Assembly: GCF_026151205.1 (NCBI RefSeq)
Contig: NC_087078.1
Span: forward strand, 8,078,675 to 8,142,674
Length of the DNA: 64,000 bases
Origin: Bolinopsis microptera
Lineage: Eukaryota > Ctenophora > Tentaculata > Lobata > Bolinopsidae
Direction: 5' to 3'
In this document: positions 10,872-23,075 of the stretch, piece after piece
Position numbering within the stretch: the stretch's first letter is position 1
Layout of the letters: every line of letters starts with the position of its first letter
Made by a program: the position numbers and the translations under genes
The notes under the pieces: generated by a model
The model's input: the letters and a program-made list of their open reading frames with translations, nothing else
The model's database searches: none
Told to the model about the DNA's origin: nothing

Positions 10872-12403
10872 CTAGTATGGTTTGTAACCACCCCTACCAC
10901 TCGGCTTAGCACCACCTCGAGCACTCTTGTCTGGTCCACTGTAATTGCTGTTCTGATAGCCGCTTCCGTAGCTACCCTGCTGCTGACCGTAGCCGGCACT
11001 CTGATCGTAGCCACCTGCACCTCCCTGGCTGTAGCCGCTGTTGTCACCGTATCCAGCGCCATAACCACCCTGTTGTTGTTGGCCGTAGCCGCCTCCCTGA
11101 TTGTATCCACCACCGCCTTGGTAACCACCTCCTTGTTGGTATCCACCACCACCACCACCTTGGTATCCACCGCCGCCTTGGTAGCCACCGCCGCCTTGGT
11201 ATCCACCACCGCCTTGGTAACCGCCGCCTTCGTTGTAGCCGCCACCTTGGTTGTAACCGCCACCTCGTCCACCACCGCCATCTCGTCCACCGCCACCACG
11301 TCTGGCTCCGCCACCACCGCCTTGTTTGGACACAGCTTTCTTCACTTCAACCTCCTTACCGTCAATCTCGTGTTTTCTGATGACACACAGATGGTCTACT
11401 TTGTCGTAGTCGTTGATAGTGACAAACGCAAATCCCCTGAAATGGTAAATCTATTTATATTACACCATACCAGTAAAACCTTTACCAAAGAAACATAGTT
11501 AAAAAACCTGGCCTGATGATAATGATGATCGTTTGAAATAATAATGGATCAGCTCAGTTAACACTATGAGTTATGTCGTGCAACAAACCTTGGTTTGGGT
11601 TCCTGACCAGGCTGGAGCATGTCCCGTTTCTCGTAAATCAGATCAACCGCATCCACCACACAGTCGAAGTTGTCCTGGAAGTACGATTTGATCGTAGCTT
11701 CAGTTGTGCTTCTATTCAAACCTCCCAGAAAGATCTTAGTGTTCTTCTCCCGTTGGTCTGGCTCAGCATCACGAGGAATAGCCCTCTTTACCTCGACGGT
11801 CTTGCCGTTGATAGCATGACCATCTGATTTACTTCGGATAGCGTTTTCTGCACTATCTTCAGAGTCAAATGTAACAAATCCGAACCCTCTGTGAGAGAAG
11901 TTTGTTAATTCGAGAATTCATTCCATTAAATGTAGAAAATATTCTCTCTCATAAACGGTCCGGACCCATACATTTTTGTTATACTATTTTTGATCTTGGT
12001 TTAGCATTGTGAAATAGGTTTGGAGCCAAAGACTTACTTTGAGATACCATCACCATCCTTGATGACGATGTGATCAGTTACAGTTCCAAACAGAGCGAAG
12101 TAGTCTCGGAACTCATCGTCAGTAGTGTCACGTGACAAACCACCAACGAACAGCTTCTTCAGGGTTTCCTCTTTGGTCTCCTGGAATAGAAAGGTAAATA
12201 CTTTCCGTTTGAATGAAAAATGTGGATTGGGATTTCATGATTAAATCCAACAGAAACATTTGTGTTTTTTGTCTCAATACATGATTTACATTGTTTTCAG
12301 GATACTGAAATCCAAATCTCGATAAATTTTACCGAGTCTATAGTTCAATATTCATGGAACAAAAAAAGGTAAACCAAATAAAACTTACGTTTCCTCGACC
12401 CAT
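10872..12403 (-). CDS. hnRNP A/B-type RNA-binding protein, paralogue B
   Basis: Four coding exons: 12389-12403 (MGRGN), 12038-12180, 11589-11888 and 10872-11436, giving 340 residues with consistent phases. RRM1 contains LFVGGL and KGFGFVTF, RRM2 contains IFLGGL and RGFAFVTI. The tail carries a KQGGGGGARRGGGG basic start, then GGGYQ repeats, then YGQQQQGGYG and ends GGYKPY. The Gly-rich region is not interrupted by an intron, unlike paralogue A. Upstream are at least two non-coding exons (one at 13464-13602, another ending at 13711) with donors GTAAGT and GTGAGT, so the promoter is near 13.7-13.9 kb. The protein should bind RNA in the nucleus and shuttle with mRNA. It is nearly the same as paralogue C, differing mainly by three residues in the repeat tail and scattered substitutions. 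Confidence 0.94.
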
Positions 12404-14288
12404 GACTCTACTACTTGCTGGTATAACTGCTAAAGAAGTAGCTGGTGTTAACAAGATAACAATAACTGATGTTGAAAGACAAAAACACAGAGTCGGGTTA
12501 TTACTTGAATAGTTTAATTTAAGCAACGGTTTTAAATGAATGAATTTGAATGGATGAATTTGAATGATCTGATAATTCTGGTAATTCTTATTTGTAATAA
12601 AACATGTTGAACAACGCGAAATTCTTAAAATAGATGGTTCGCCGTTGTGAAAACAATTTGATACATTTTAAATAGCTACATAACAAAAACGTATTCTATC
12701 CATCAGTATTCAGTATTAGTAATAACTTAAAAGTAAAGAAAACGTGATTTTATGCAGTTTAAACTTACGATCTTATTAATTATGCTACATACTTAATTAT
12801 AAAATAACTAGTGACTGTTATCACTGTGTTCATTATAATCAAGAACACCGTAAGTCTTAACATAAAAAATGATTTACTGTTTTCATAATGTCGATAGAGG
12901 TTAAAGTCAGAATATTTTTTTCTTAGTACAAAACGTATGATTTTAAATCATTTAAAAAACTAATAAAATATCATTAACAAAGTAAAAGAGTTCTGACCAA
13001 TAAGGTTGAAGATATAGCTAGGATATTACAACCCTAACACAAGCTCACACTACAGATATTACATTACTACCACCCTGGCAGACACACTAGCAATACCTAG
13101 CTACAGCTCTACGCTATATATCTAGCTATCTACAGCTACTCCTACTTTTAGGTTTTATTTCCTACACACCTTATCCTGGGAGATATGAGGGAATATCAGA
13201 ATTAAATCATGCAATTGGGATAACTGTCTGGTGATGCAACTCATCGTTAGGACTGTCAGCCGTCACGGCAGTAAGTAGCGTAAGCGTGCTTTTAGTTTTG
13301 CAGATTTATTATAAGCACATTTACACCACGTGACAGATCAGGTGTCTTAACGATTAGTGGCAGCACCGTTGTAGGATATACCAGTCATGTAATAGAGGAG
13401 CAATATGAGAATTCGAATGTATTTTTAGCGAAATAAATCAAATAAATGAAGAAAAAAACTTACAGGCGTGTCGGATTTAAATGGATCTTTTCTGTACACG
13501 GTTTGGATTGACAGTTGTAGTTGAATCAATTCACTATATAACATGTCTTGTCAGCTATCTTAAGTCATCCCATCAAGGAGACATTAGTCCAAATCATCGT
13601 ACCTGAAAACATAAAAATTGTAGTAATCAGCAGCTGTGATAAATATAGATACATTTTGAACAAATATAACAAATAAAATGGTATAACAAATCAAATGGTA
13701 AAGTACTCACTATTTTCCACTTAAGTCGTTCATTCTGTCGGTTCAGTTTGCAGTTAATTACGTTCAAGTTCTTTCAGGTAACATCACAAAGTAGCTGAGA
13801 GCTTGATGAAAGATTTCTCATTTGTTCAAGAAGACTCAGGAGAGTTGAAGAGGTGTGGTGACGATTGAACATGTGCCTTTAGACCATGCCTTTTCGATCT
13901 AAATGGTATTTAAACGTTATTAAGCTCATCTTCAAATTGAGAAATATTGTGAAAATTGAGATTTACGAATACGATCGCAAGTTTATTTAAACTAAAACAT
14001 TTAAAGATCTAAAAATGGCCAATTTTTGCAACGATCGGAATTAATAAACGAAGAATAATCAAGGATGAAAAGTTATTCAAATCAAGTTTTCAATATTTTA
14101 CAATAAAAATAAATAGACAATAAATAGTCTTTCGGCAACAGAAGTCTTTGAGCAGACAGTCCTCAATAATCAAGCCACGATTTAGATTAGTCAATCAGAT
14201 ATGGAAAAGTTTGGTTAAAAGTAAAAAATACAGGTTTTAATCTTTTGGAAAATGGTCTGTACAGCACGAATAAAGAGGAATTTAGTGT
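12404..14288. other. 5' UTR exons, introns and promoter of paralogue B; 3' flank of C
   Basis: Non-coding. On the minus strand an acceptor before 12429 (ttctttag) opens the coding first exon. A non-coding exon spans 13464-13602, and a further one ends at the donor next to 13711. From about 14070 the sequence is the 3' flank of paralogue C. No other gene is visible. Confidence 0.6.
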
Positions 14289-15889
14289 CTAGTATGGTTT
14301 GTAACCACCCCTACCACTTGGCTTAGCACCACCTCGAGCACTCTTGTCTGGTCCACTGTAATTGCTGTTCTGATAGCCGCTTCCATAGCTACCCTGCTGC
14401 TGACCGTAGCCGGCACTCTGATCGTAGCCACCTGCACCTCCCTGGCTGTAGCCGCTGTTGTCACCGTATCCGCCGCCATAACCACCCTGTTGTTGTTGGC
14501 CGTAGCCGCCTCCCTGATTGTATCCACCACCGCCTTGGTAGCCGCCTCCTTGTTGGTACCCACCACCACCACCACCACCACCACCTTGGTAGCCACCGCC
14601 GCCTTGGTATCCACCACCGCCTTGGTAACCGCCGCCTTGGTTGTAGCCGCCACCTTGGTTGTAACCGCCACCTCGTCCACCACCGCCATCTCGTCCACCG
14701 CCACCACGTCTGGCTCCGCCACCACCGCCTTGTTTGGACACAGCTTTCTTCACTTCAACCTCCTTACCGTCAATCTCGTGTTTTCTGATGACACACAGAT
14801 GGTCTACTTTGTCGTAATCGTTAATAGTGACAAACGCAAATCCCCTGAAATGGTATCATATAATGCTGAAGCAGAGTTCAAAAAAGAAGAATTTTAAAGA
14901 ATCGATTAACTTGAAGGATTCTTCATGATTGACATTTGACAAAGTTCGTGTGTAAACACCTAGGTAACACTTGGCCTAGGGGTGTTGAAATAACGATACG
15001 TTGTAATTTGCGCCCTAAACAATAAACCGTTTAATAAAGGAATATCCCAGTTATCACATGATAAAGTGTATAAAGTGAGTGCAACAAACCTTGGTTTGGG
15101 TTCCTGACCAGGCTGGAGCATGTCCCGTTTCTCGTAAATCAGATCAACCGATTCCACCACACAGTCGAAGTTGTCCTCGAAGTACGATTTGATCTTACCT
15201 TCAGATGTGCTTCTATTCAAACCTCCCAGAAAGATCTTATTGTTCTTTTCCCGTTGGTCTGGCTCAGAATCACGAGGAATAGCCCTCTTCACCTCGACGG
15301 TCTTGCCGTTGATAGCATGACCATCTGATTTACTTCGGATAGCGTTTTCTGCACCATCTTCACAGTCAAATGTAACAAATCCGAACCCTCTGTGAGAATG
15401 GTATGTCAGTTGGAGTGACAACTTGAGAAACGGTCATGGCATCCAATTAATGTTCTTTAAATTTAAATCAGATTCTAAAGCGATGGTTATTTAAGACCAT
15501 CTACCATACATTTTCGCCAGAATATTATCAACTTGTAAAACACCTACTTTGAGATACCATCACCATCCTTGATGACGATGTGATCTGTTACAGTTCCAAA
15601 CAGAGCGAAGTAGTCTCGGAACTGATCGTCAGTAGTGTCACGTGACAAACCACCAACGAACAGCTTCTTCAGGGTTTCCTCTTTGGTCTCCTGGAATGGT
15701 AAGAAGTGGTGAATAAAAAATGTACCAGAAGCTGAATGCATCATGATCTCTTGAAAAATCTATAAAAAGATACATCTATATGTTCACAGGATACTGAAAA
15801 GCAAAGTTAAAACAACTTAACCGAGTAATAAAGTACAATTTTAAGTTACCAACAAAAAACCAAATAAAACTTACGTTTCCTCGACCCAT
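14289..15889 (-). CDS. hnRNP A/B-type RNA-binding protein, paralogue C
   Basis: Four coding exons: 15875-15889, 15548-15690, 15090-15389 and 14289-14844, giving 337 residues. Exons 1-3 have the same lengths as in paralogue B, and the last exon is nine bases shorter because the GGGYQ repeat array differs by three residues. RRM1 (LFVGGL, KGFGFVTF) and RRM2 (IFLGGL, RGFAFVTI) are intact, so the copy looks functional. Substitutions relative to B include SEGKIKSYFEDNF in RRM2 where B has TEATIKSYFQDNF. The 5' region repeats the arrangement of B with non-coding exons at 16752-16910 and ending at 17086. Function as for B; the pair may differ in expression more than in RNA binding. Confidence 0.94.
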
Positions 15890-17451
15890 GGCTTGACTTT
15901 CTGGTATAACTGCTAAAGAAGTGGCGGGTGTTAAGAAAGCAACAGCTGATACAATATTCAAAGACAGAAACACAGAGTGATTTGACTACTTGAATAGTTT
16001 AATAAGCAATGCAAATGGTTTAATAATTTTAACAATTATTTTATTCGTTACTCTTTAATAAAACATGTTGAATGACATAATAATCGCCATAGCAGAGTTG
16101 GACCACTGTTGTCCAAACAATTTAAAACATTACAAACACCTACACAATAAAACGTATTCTAAACCATGTTAATAATATCTGTAAACTAAATAAAACGTGA
16201 TTTTATAAACACATTTATGATTATGCTAGCTACCCTAGCTTAGTACACTTCCTGATAAAACTGTAAAGCACATAATTCTGTTTCAGTAATTAGGTGTATT
16301 AAGAAGACCTTAAGTCGAAATATCTAATAAAGCATTAACATTTTCATGATATATGAAGTAAGTTTTTGGCTGGTACAAAAGTTGTATTTTGATCATAAAT
16401 ACATTTCATAATTTATCATTAACAAAGTTAAAATAGTTCTGACCAATAGGTTGAAGTCGAGTTCTAGCTAGGATATTGCTAGCCTAATAAACACTACAGA
16501 TCTTACATTACTACCACCCTCAACTGAAGACACTAGCTACTTGTCGTCTACTATACGCTATCTATCTATCTACGGCTCCTACTTTAGGTTTTATTTCCTA
16601 CACACCTAATCCTGGGAGATATGAGGGAATATGAGAATTAAATCATGCAATTGATATAAGATATACCTATCATGTAATGACAGGTCAATAGATTGATTCA
16701 AATACAATTTAAATAAGGTACATCAAAAGCAAATGACAAAAATTAACTTACTAGTATGTCTGATTTAAAGCGTTCTTTCTTGTACAAGGCTTCTTTCATC
16801 ACCTCACTTTATTCGGATAATGTGGAGTGTTTTTTATTGCATAACAGCCATGTTTTTCAGCCATTTTCTGTCAATGCACTGTCAAGGGTGACAGTAGCCC
16901 AAAAGCTAACCTGAAAATATATGGTAACGTAAATGGTAAATAGGTCATAATTAAATTTTTGATTCATTGAAATGTCTTGTCTCATTGAAATTTCTTGTTT
17001 CATTGAAACAGTGGCAATAATGGGAAAAGAAATGAAATGACACAATAAATGACAGAAGAAATTGAATGGAACAACATATTTACCGTTTTCCACTGATAGT
17101 TCATTGTGGCTCAGATAATGTGACTGGTGCTAGTCAATAACATAAAATAGCTTCCTGAAATTTTGTTAGTATTGGAACTGATAAAAGCTTGATGAGCACA
17201 ATGATCAATAATTCTATTGTGCATCATACTGAAAATCATAAATGGGCTAGACTTTCAATTTAGTACGATAATTAGACTACCATCAGTTCTAAATATACAG
17301 AGAAGGTGCAATTGAAAACTGATTGTTTCGTTGAATGCAATACGGCCTAGATTCTTCTACTGTGGAATTATTTTCATGAAATTTTTCCTGCTTTAGGAGC
17401 TGGCGTCATTCTGTAAACAAACACTAAGTGATTCCTGTTGACATCCATCTT
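15890..17451. other. 5' UTR exons, introns and promoter of paralogue C
   Basis: Non-coding. The acceptor before 15912 (ttctttag) leads into the ATG exon. Non-coding exons lie at 16752-16910 (donor GTAAGT) and ending at 17086 (donor GTAAAT). A short direct repeat of cattgaaatttcttg and variants occurs at 16968-17010. Beyond 17160 the similarity to the paralogue B upstream region fades. Confidence 0.55.
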
Positions 17452-18192
17452 AGGGTGTACTGAAGGGTACCCTTACAAGATAATGTTTTTTGGCAGCCCC
17501 TTCTGATCATTCAGATGGGTCGACCATGGGTAAACATAGACCCAGTGAAGTCCTTGACTCAGCAGGTATGATCCTAAGTATGTCAAGTCATCACCAAAAT
17601 CTTATGTCGTCAAGGGTTTTTATCTATCTATGCTGCTGCTGAGCCAAATCAGTAGAAGGGATGGCGGTTTTTCTGGGATCTAACACATCCTGAAGCAGAC
17701 CAACACTATGTCCCAACACACTGGTGTTGGGATGTCTGCCCGGTTCAATAAAACAGTCAAGTTATGCCGAAGATTGTGTAGGGCATTAAAGCCAAACTCG
17801 AATGGGAGAGGCTAGGTAGTGAACACCAGGAAAAGTGCAAACAATATACTTTGTACCACTAATTTCCCTTAATTAGTGAATACCTTTCTCGGGAATATTA
17901 TGACCGTGATAAAGTGGTAGGTTTTGGAAAGTTCCGCCATATTTTTCCCGGTCATTAATTTTCCCAGTCATAAATTAACCCGCTATAATATTCCCGAGTA
18001 AGATTAAGTAGATTAAGATTAGATTAGTATAAATTAGCTTATGGCATGGAACAATAAAATGAACTTCATAGAGTGCCTTACATTCCTCCGGGCCGTCAAA
18101 TCGGCTGAATAATCAGAACGAAGGTTCTATTAAGAGGGGTTCTGCCAAAAGGTCAAAACTTTTCCCAGGGTACCCCTTCAGTACATCTACAG
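17452..18192. mobile_element. Candidate non-autonomous DNA element with terminal inverted repeats
   Basis: The sequence gtactgaagggtaccct near 17457-17473 recurs inverted near 18170-18186 as agggtaccccttcagtac, with one base inserted. The roughly 740 bases between them contain no protein and several internal hairpins: one at 17516-17548 around gggtcgaccatgggtaaa, and one at 17889-17999. Flanking target duplications were not clear to me, so a MITE-like element is an inference. Confidence 0.45.
17889..17999. repeat. Inverted repeat, ctcgggaatattat arms
   Basis: ctcgggaatattat at about 17892 appears inverted as ataatattcccgag near 17985-17998, enclosing about 80 bases with further short complementary pieces (gaccg with cggtc). 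The whole can fold into a long hairpin, as in small foldback elements. Confidence 0.55.
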
Positions 18193-21000
18193 AAATTAGA
18201 ACATACTCTAATTTAATGAACGTTATTGGGCTTAAATTCTCCAGGCCGTCTACCATGACAGGCTAGTTTCCACGAAAGTTCGCAGTGGTAATAAACTTAC
18301 ATGTCTCCAACTAAATTAGAATTATCGACTGTAATTAAGTAAGCATTCATGTAACTTCCGTAACTGGTTACCAAACGGTACCTTCTTCCCAACACTTTTG
18401 TTAACAATAAGGTTCATTTTACTTAATTTTATTTGCCACTAATATAACATATGTAACATAGAATAAATTATTGATCAATGTTCCCTGAAAATTCCATTGA
18501 GAGATTCAAAATCAAGGACATCAGATGTCTCACATTTGTATGCTGTAGACAGCAAAAAGTAGGATCAGGGTGACCTGTTGAGTCCAAAAACTGATGTCGA
18601 AAACTTCAGAAAATTATTTTTAATGGATATTACAAAACAATTATGCGTTAGCTTTGAATTTTAGACAATTTCCTAAATAATTATTTCGTGATCATAATCA
18701 ATAATTTAAAAAAAATTCTCCTCGTTGCGCCGCGCATTTCCATGATTCGTTTTTGTACATTATATTATAGCTATTTACATTTTTCCTTGACGGATGTTAC
18801 TCGTCTAAATTTCTTCGAAGTAGCGCGCGCCGCTTTCTTCTCGAAATGTTACTGGCCCGATGGCAAGTGCTACGAAGTAGCGCGCGCCGGGCCAGATCAT
18901 TAACAATGGTCAACATTTTTCCGATTTTTCTACTTGATACTCTAAAGAATTGGAAAACTCTTTCCTTCAATTAACGTGCTTTAATCAGTGCAAGTGAAGT
19001 GGTTATGATTAAAAGTGGCTCTGAGATGATTAAACTGAGTAAAATATTAAAATCAAAAATACTATTTTTTGTCCAAAATTACAATTAGACTTGTAGCGCG
19101 ATGCACTACTGGGTCGCGCCGCGCATCAAATAATTCTTCTCGCAACCACTTCGGTAGATCGGCGAAATGCACCACTGTGCCTCACCGAGCTGCGAAGGAT
19201 TGACATCGTGAATCAACAATTAGACCAAATAAAAAACATTTGCAAATTTGTAACTAAATTAACTTTGCTGTCAAAATTTAATATACATAAGAATTTAAAA
19301 AATATAATTATAATGTAACAATTATTTTAGTTTTCCCTGGGATTGAGGATTTAAAAATTAAAAAAGTGTTTAATATCTAAAATTTGGCATTTTTGCGCGC
19401 GTTCTATTTTAAATGTAATTTCAAATCAAACTGCAAATATTTGTATATATACTGATATCTTTTATAAAACTTCATTTATTCACTCTACGATCGCTGCTCT
19501 GCTTCGCAGAGCAACGATCTCGACGGATTGACATCGTCAATCAACACCCGTGATTGTAAATTTTTGCGTGCGTCAGACATTGCAGTGCAAAAACATTAAT
19601 TGTTATTATATTTTTATGTTGATTTAATACAAGTAAGACAATATAATAAGCGAAAATAAGTTATACACTAAATACTAATGAAATTTTTCAGTTTTTGTAA
19701 TTTTGATCGTGATAAATGACACATAAAACATAATATTGATGACATAATTGATTAGAGAAACAAATTTTAGAGAAACAAGAGATTGTTTAAAAGTGTTATA
19801 ACAATCCTAAATGTTTTATTAATACTATAAACACAAACAACAAAAACGTGGACAAAATAGTTAACATTTCAAACAACATCATAATGTTTGTCAAAACAAA
19901 ATTTGATCGTAACTGGTAACAATGCACTGGGCAATACACCTGAAACTACTTGAGACCACTTTAAATTCATTCATTATTCAGACCACCAGCAGTTTATGTC
20001 TCCACTGAAAGCACATTCCATAAATTGCACACATTGCAGTAACTTCTTTCAATTTTGAATCGAGATCAAATCTTTTTCAATGTCTTAAAATTAATATAGA
20101 TTTATGAATTTATAAAAATCCCTTAGAATATTTTACTAAGTAAAGAGAATACAAAACTCCAAATGCTACAGTCGCTTTTTTCTCTGTGAAAAGCACATTG
20201 TAGGTTTACAACCTACCAGGACGCGCGCCGAGTTGGACTCGTCGATATATGGAACAGATATTATACGAGTATCACCCGTTAAAAAGCACAATAACATGAA
20301 CAGTTTTTGCTAAGGTGACCTGAAAGTGATTTTAAATGATTAACCGTACAAATTTGGTCGAACCACGTTCACAAGCTTTTTGGTGTTTGAGAATGATGTA
20401 TTTGAAAATAATGAATATTGTTCTGCACAATGTTTCATTTATATTTTATAGCATTATCAACTTTTTATTCGTTCAGTAGAACATTTTGTAAACATACTCA
20501 TAATTGTTTAAAACCAGTCCCATTTCTCAAATTAATATTGTGAATTTATTATATTACCCTACTTAAAATCGAGATACAATCACAAATTTATCAAGATAGA
20601 ACAAAGGTCGTAGAATAGCATATACAACATGTTTAAAAGCACCTGATTTTAATAGTTCACTATTTGACATATTGTCCTGTATTTTGTCTACAGCACCTAA
20701 TCGACTTCCTACAAGCAATCAAAGACAGCTCACTTCATGGGACGTCAATTTATTACGATCAGTGTTTACTTTGTTTCTTTTTGTTCTGTACCATTGTATG
20801 TTTATACTTGTGCTTTCGAGAATAACGTTTGAATTTATTGACACAACCCTAAAATCATGTCTGTACCTGTACTCCGTAGATAAGCACTCTTATTTTCCAA
20901 TAAATTACTTGGTCAGAGCTTCTACAAACCTTCGCCTATCCAAGTGGCCTGACCCAGTCCCTAGACCAGTTAAGTTCCCCAGTCCTTCAATGACAAACAA
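18193..21000. other. Non-coding region with GC-rich islands
   Basis: AT-rich sequence interrupted by short GC-rich modules: gaagtagcgcgcgccg twice (near 18818 and 18871), gcgccgcgcat twice (near 18728 and 19116) and ggattgacatcgt twice (near 19196 and 19524). A 31-base hairpin occupies 19489-19519. Reading frames present do not resemble proteins. Confidence 0.5.
19489..19519. repeat. Short perfect-stem hairpin
   Basis: gatcg, a mismatch, tgctctgc, the loop ttc, then gcagagca, a mismatch and cgatc. This gives a 13-pair stem with one internal C/A mismatch and a three-base loop, standing out in AT-rich surroundings. Confidence 0.7.
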
Positions 21001-21637
21001 GTAAGTTCACTGTAAATGTCACAAGACACCATTGAGGTACTGAAAGCTAGAGTGTTTTTTGAAGATTTTCGAATTAGGCTTTTCTGCTGTTACCTTGACC
21101 AAAATTTTTAACCAGTCAATGAAACAAGAAATTTTCAATGAAACAAGAAATTTAATTTTAGCACATTTTTACAGAATAAAAAGATGTAAAACAATTCATA
21201 AAATATAATGCCCATTTGGTGTATGACTTTTTGTCCTTGACTGCTAGTTTGGTTTTGGAAGGACAGGTAACTAACGGGGCAAGGAATGCGCGTGCCTGGA
21301 AGCTTTTGCACATACCGAAACGCTAGTTCAGTTAAGTTTATAGAGACAAGGCTCAGATTAGGACAAGAAGAAAAATTGTAAGCAGACATTAGGGGTTCTG
21401 TTTATAGTTGTTATTATAGGTTGCAGTCTTGTTGTGACAAAAAGTCTACACTAAAACATTCTTTAGTTTATATTGTGTAGTTCAAGGATATAAAATGCAG
21501 CTTAAAGTTGGATATTGGAGAGCTGGCGAAAGATTATGGCCTTTGTATCAATGGTTATAATAAGCTATAAATATCTTAAACTATACAGTGCTATCAAATA
21601 ACGGAGTAGTTCGCTGTTTATTAGTCTCATGATTGAA

Positions 21638-21922
21638 ATACTGATATCTGGATATTATCCGGTTGGAAGAGACAAGGACAAGTGAAACAAGGAAGTTAGG
21701 AGTAAGGGCAAATTTTCGGCGTCAACGCCATCTTCAGGCTCAAATTATTTGTTATATAGTAGTGTTGAAAGTATTAAAACTTTTAATACTTTCAACACTA
21801 CTATATAACAAATAATTTGAGCCTGAAGATGGCGTTGACGCCGAAAATTTGCCCTTACTCCTAACTTCCTTGTTTCACTTGTCCTTGTCTCTTCCAACCG
21901 GATAATATCCAGATATCAGTAT
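21638..21922. repeat. 285-base palindrome with almost no loop
   Basis: The left arm starts atactgatatctggatatta and the right arm ends with its exact complement; the centre is a single base at 21780 (gtattaaaa c ttttaatac). By eye the 142-base arms match throughout. Each arm contains cctgaagatggcg, ttgacgcc and gaaaatttgccctta. Related partial copies lie at 25007-25148 and 25336-25392, so this looks like two head-to-head copies of a retroelement terminal segment. Confidence 0.9.
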
Positions 21923-22096
21923 ACAGTGCTAATTAAAAATTTCTTTGAACTTCATTCTCAAATTAGATTTTAAAAATTCAAAAGTAAATATACAATAATT
22001 TTATTAAAACTTTCTCACACATACTTTACTCACAGGACAAGACTTGGAAAACAGTAGCCTAGGGTAATTTTAATTGAGATGTGTGTGACCAGCCAG

Positions 22097-22573
22097 TTAT
22101 AATGTTTGGGAAATAAGATTTGCGCAGTCAAAATCTTTGACAGTCCAATCAAGCAGGGCGTGATTATGTTGATTCGTTAATAGCGCACGTTTTAGCTTAC
22201 CTCGCAAGCACATTACACTAGTAGTAAAGTCAGTCATTCTGAATTTTGGGGTTAAAATGTTAAAAATTTTGGTTGATCTAGTGTTGTGATTGTCAGGTGG
22301 GTCTGCCTGACAGATTAGAAGGCAGGGTTTCCTCGAGGAACATGTGTAACCCTCATGTAAGGATATTGGAGCACGGAATTTCATTATCTTGTAGAGCTCG
22401 AGGTAACTGTGGTATGTATAGAGATTTTGTATAGCTAGAATATTATTATGCTTAAATATCGGTTTGGTGTGCTCTTTTATGAAAAATTTTTGGTCAAGAT
22501 TCTGGTGTCCTATAGGCCTAGTACGTGCACAAGTCTTAAACTTATCAAAGTGATCAATCATTAAGGTGATCAA
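22097..22573 (-). pseudogene. Relic of LINE C-terminal region (post-reverse-transcriptase)
   Basis: A 158-residue open stretch with the look of the segment that follows the reverse transcriptase in many animal LINEs: a Phe/Leu/Tyr-rich part (KPIFKHNNILAIQNLYTYH), then HNTRSTKIFNILTPKFR and TSVMCLRGKLKRAL, corresponding to the common YNTR...P..RT....S..Y.G..LWN pattern. No reverse transcriptase is found upstream in this frame, so it is a 5'-truncated relic. The assignment rests on pattern recognition. Confidence 0.55.
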
Positions 22574-22606
22574 TCATTAAGGTCAGTCACTGAGTTACGA
22601 TCTAGG

Positions 22607-23075
22607 TATTGGAAACTGAATATCAGGAGAAAACTTTGATGAAAGGAAACTAACGAAAATGTCCTACGGTTTGGACATTTTCAAATATCACCTTTCCACA
22701 GCCCAAATTTCACCATTTTGACTGAATTTTTCTTCAATAACCAGTTAGTGAGTTCACTATGAATGCCAAAAGACACCATTGAGGTACTTAAAGCTAGATT
22801 ACACAAGAAAGCTTTGATAAACAGGAAATCATCAGACTAGAACTGGACTGATTTTTGAAGATTTTCAAATTAGGCTTTTCTGCCGTTTCCTTGACCAAAA
22901 TTTCACAGTTTTGACTGAATTTTTTACCAGTGATCTAGGTTTAGGAAACTGAATACCAGGAGAAAACTTTGATGAAAGGAAAATAACGAAAATGTCCCAC
23001 CGGTAGGACATTTTCAAATATTAGCTTTCCATGACCCAAATTCCATCATTTTGACTGAACTTTTCTTTAATTTAA
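22607..23075. repeat. Direct repeat of about 130 bases plus dispersed family member
   Basis: The segment around ggagaaaactttgatgaaag at 22626 recurs at 22951, each followed by an acgaaaatgtcc...ggacattttcaaatat hairpin. A second motif, caccattgaggtact, occurs near 21025 and 22770 and in altered form near 25570. These are members of an old dispersed non-coding repeat family. Confidence 0.6.

Larger units (their letters stand above)
10610..17160 (-). repeat. Tandem duplication carrying hnRNP paralogues B and C
   Basis: Two head-to-tail units of about 3.4 kb, roughly 10610-14070 and 14075-17160. Matching parts include the 3' flank (ttacaataaaaataaat at 10643 and 14098), all coding exons, the region near 13160 and 16600 (tcctgggagatatgaggga in both), and the non-coding 5' exons (13464-13602 and 16752-16910). 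Exons are much better conserved than introns, as expected if selection or gene conversion acts on them. Borders are approximate. Confidence 0.85.

Noticed and set aside
20672-21004. 110-residue plus-strand ORF
   Set aside because: It has a non-ATG start, no recognisable domain and a repeat at its end (shared with 22770), so it is probably random.
21800-21850. Functional hammerhead ribozyme in the palindrome arms
   Set aside because: CTGAAGA and GAAA flank a hairpin, but one extra base follows the first block and I could not identify stems I and III or a cleavage site. Mentioned only as a resemblance.
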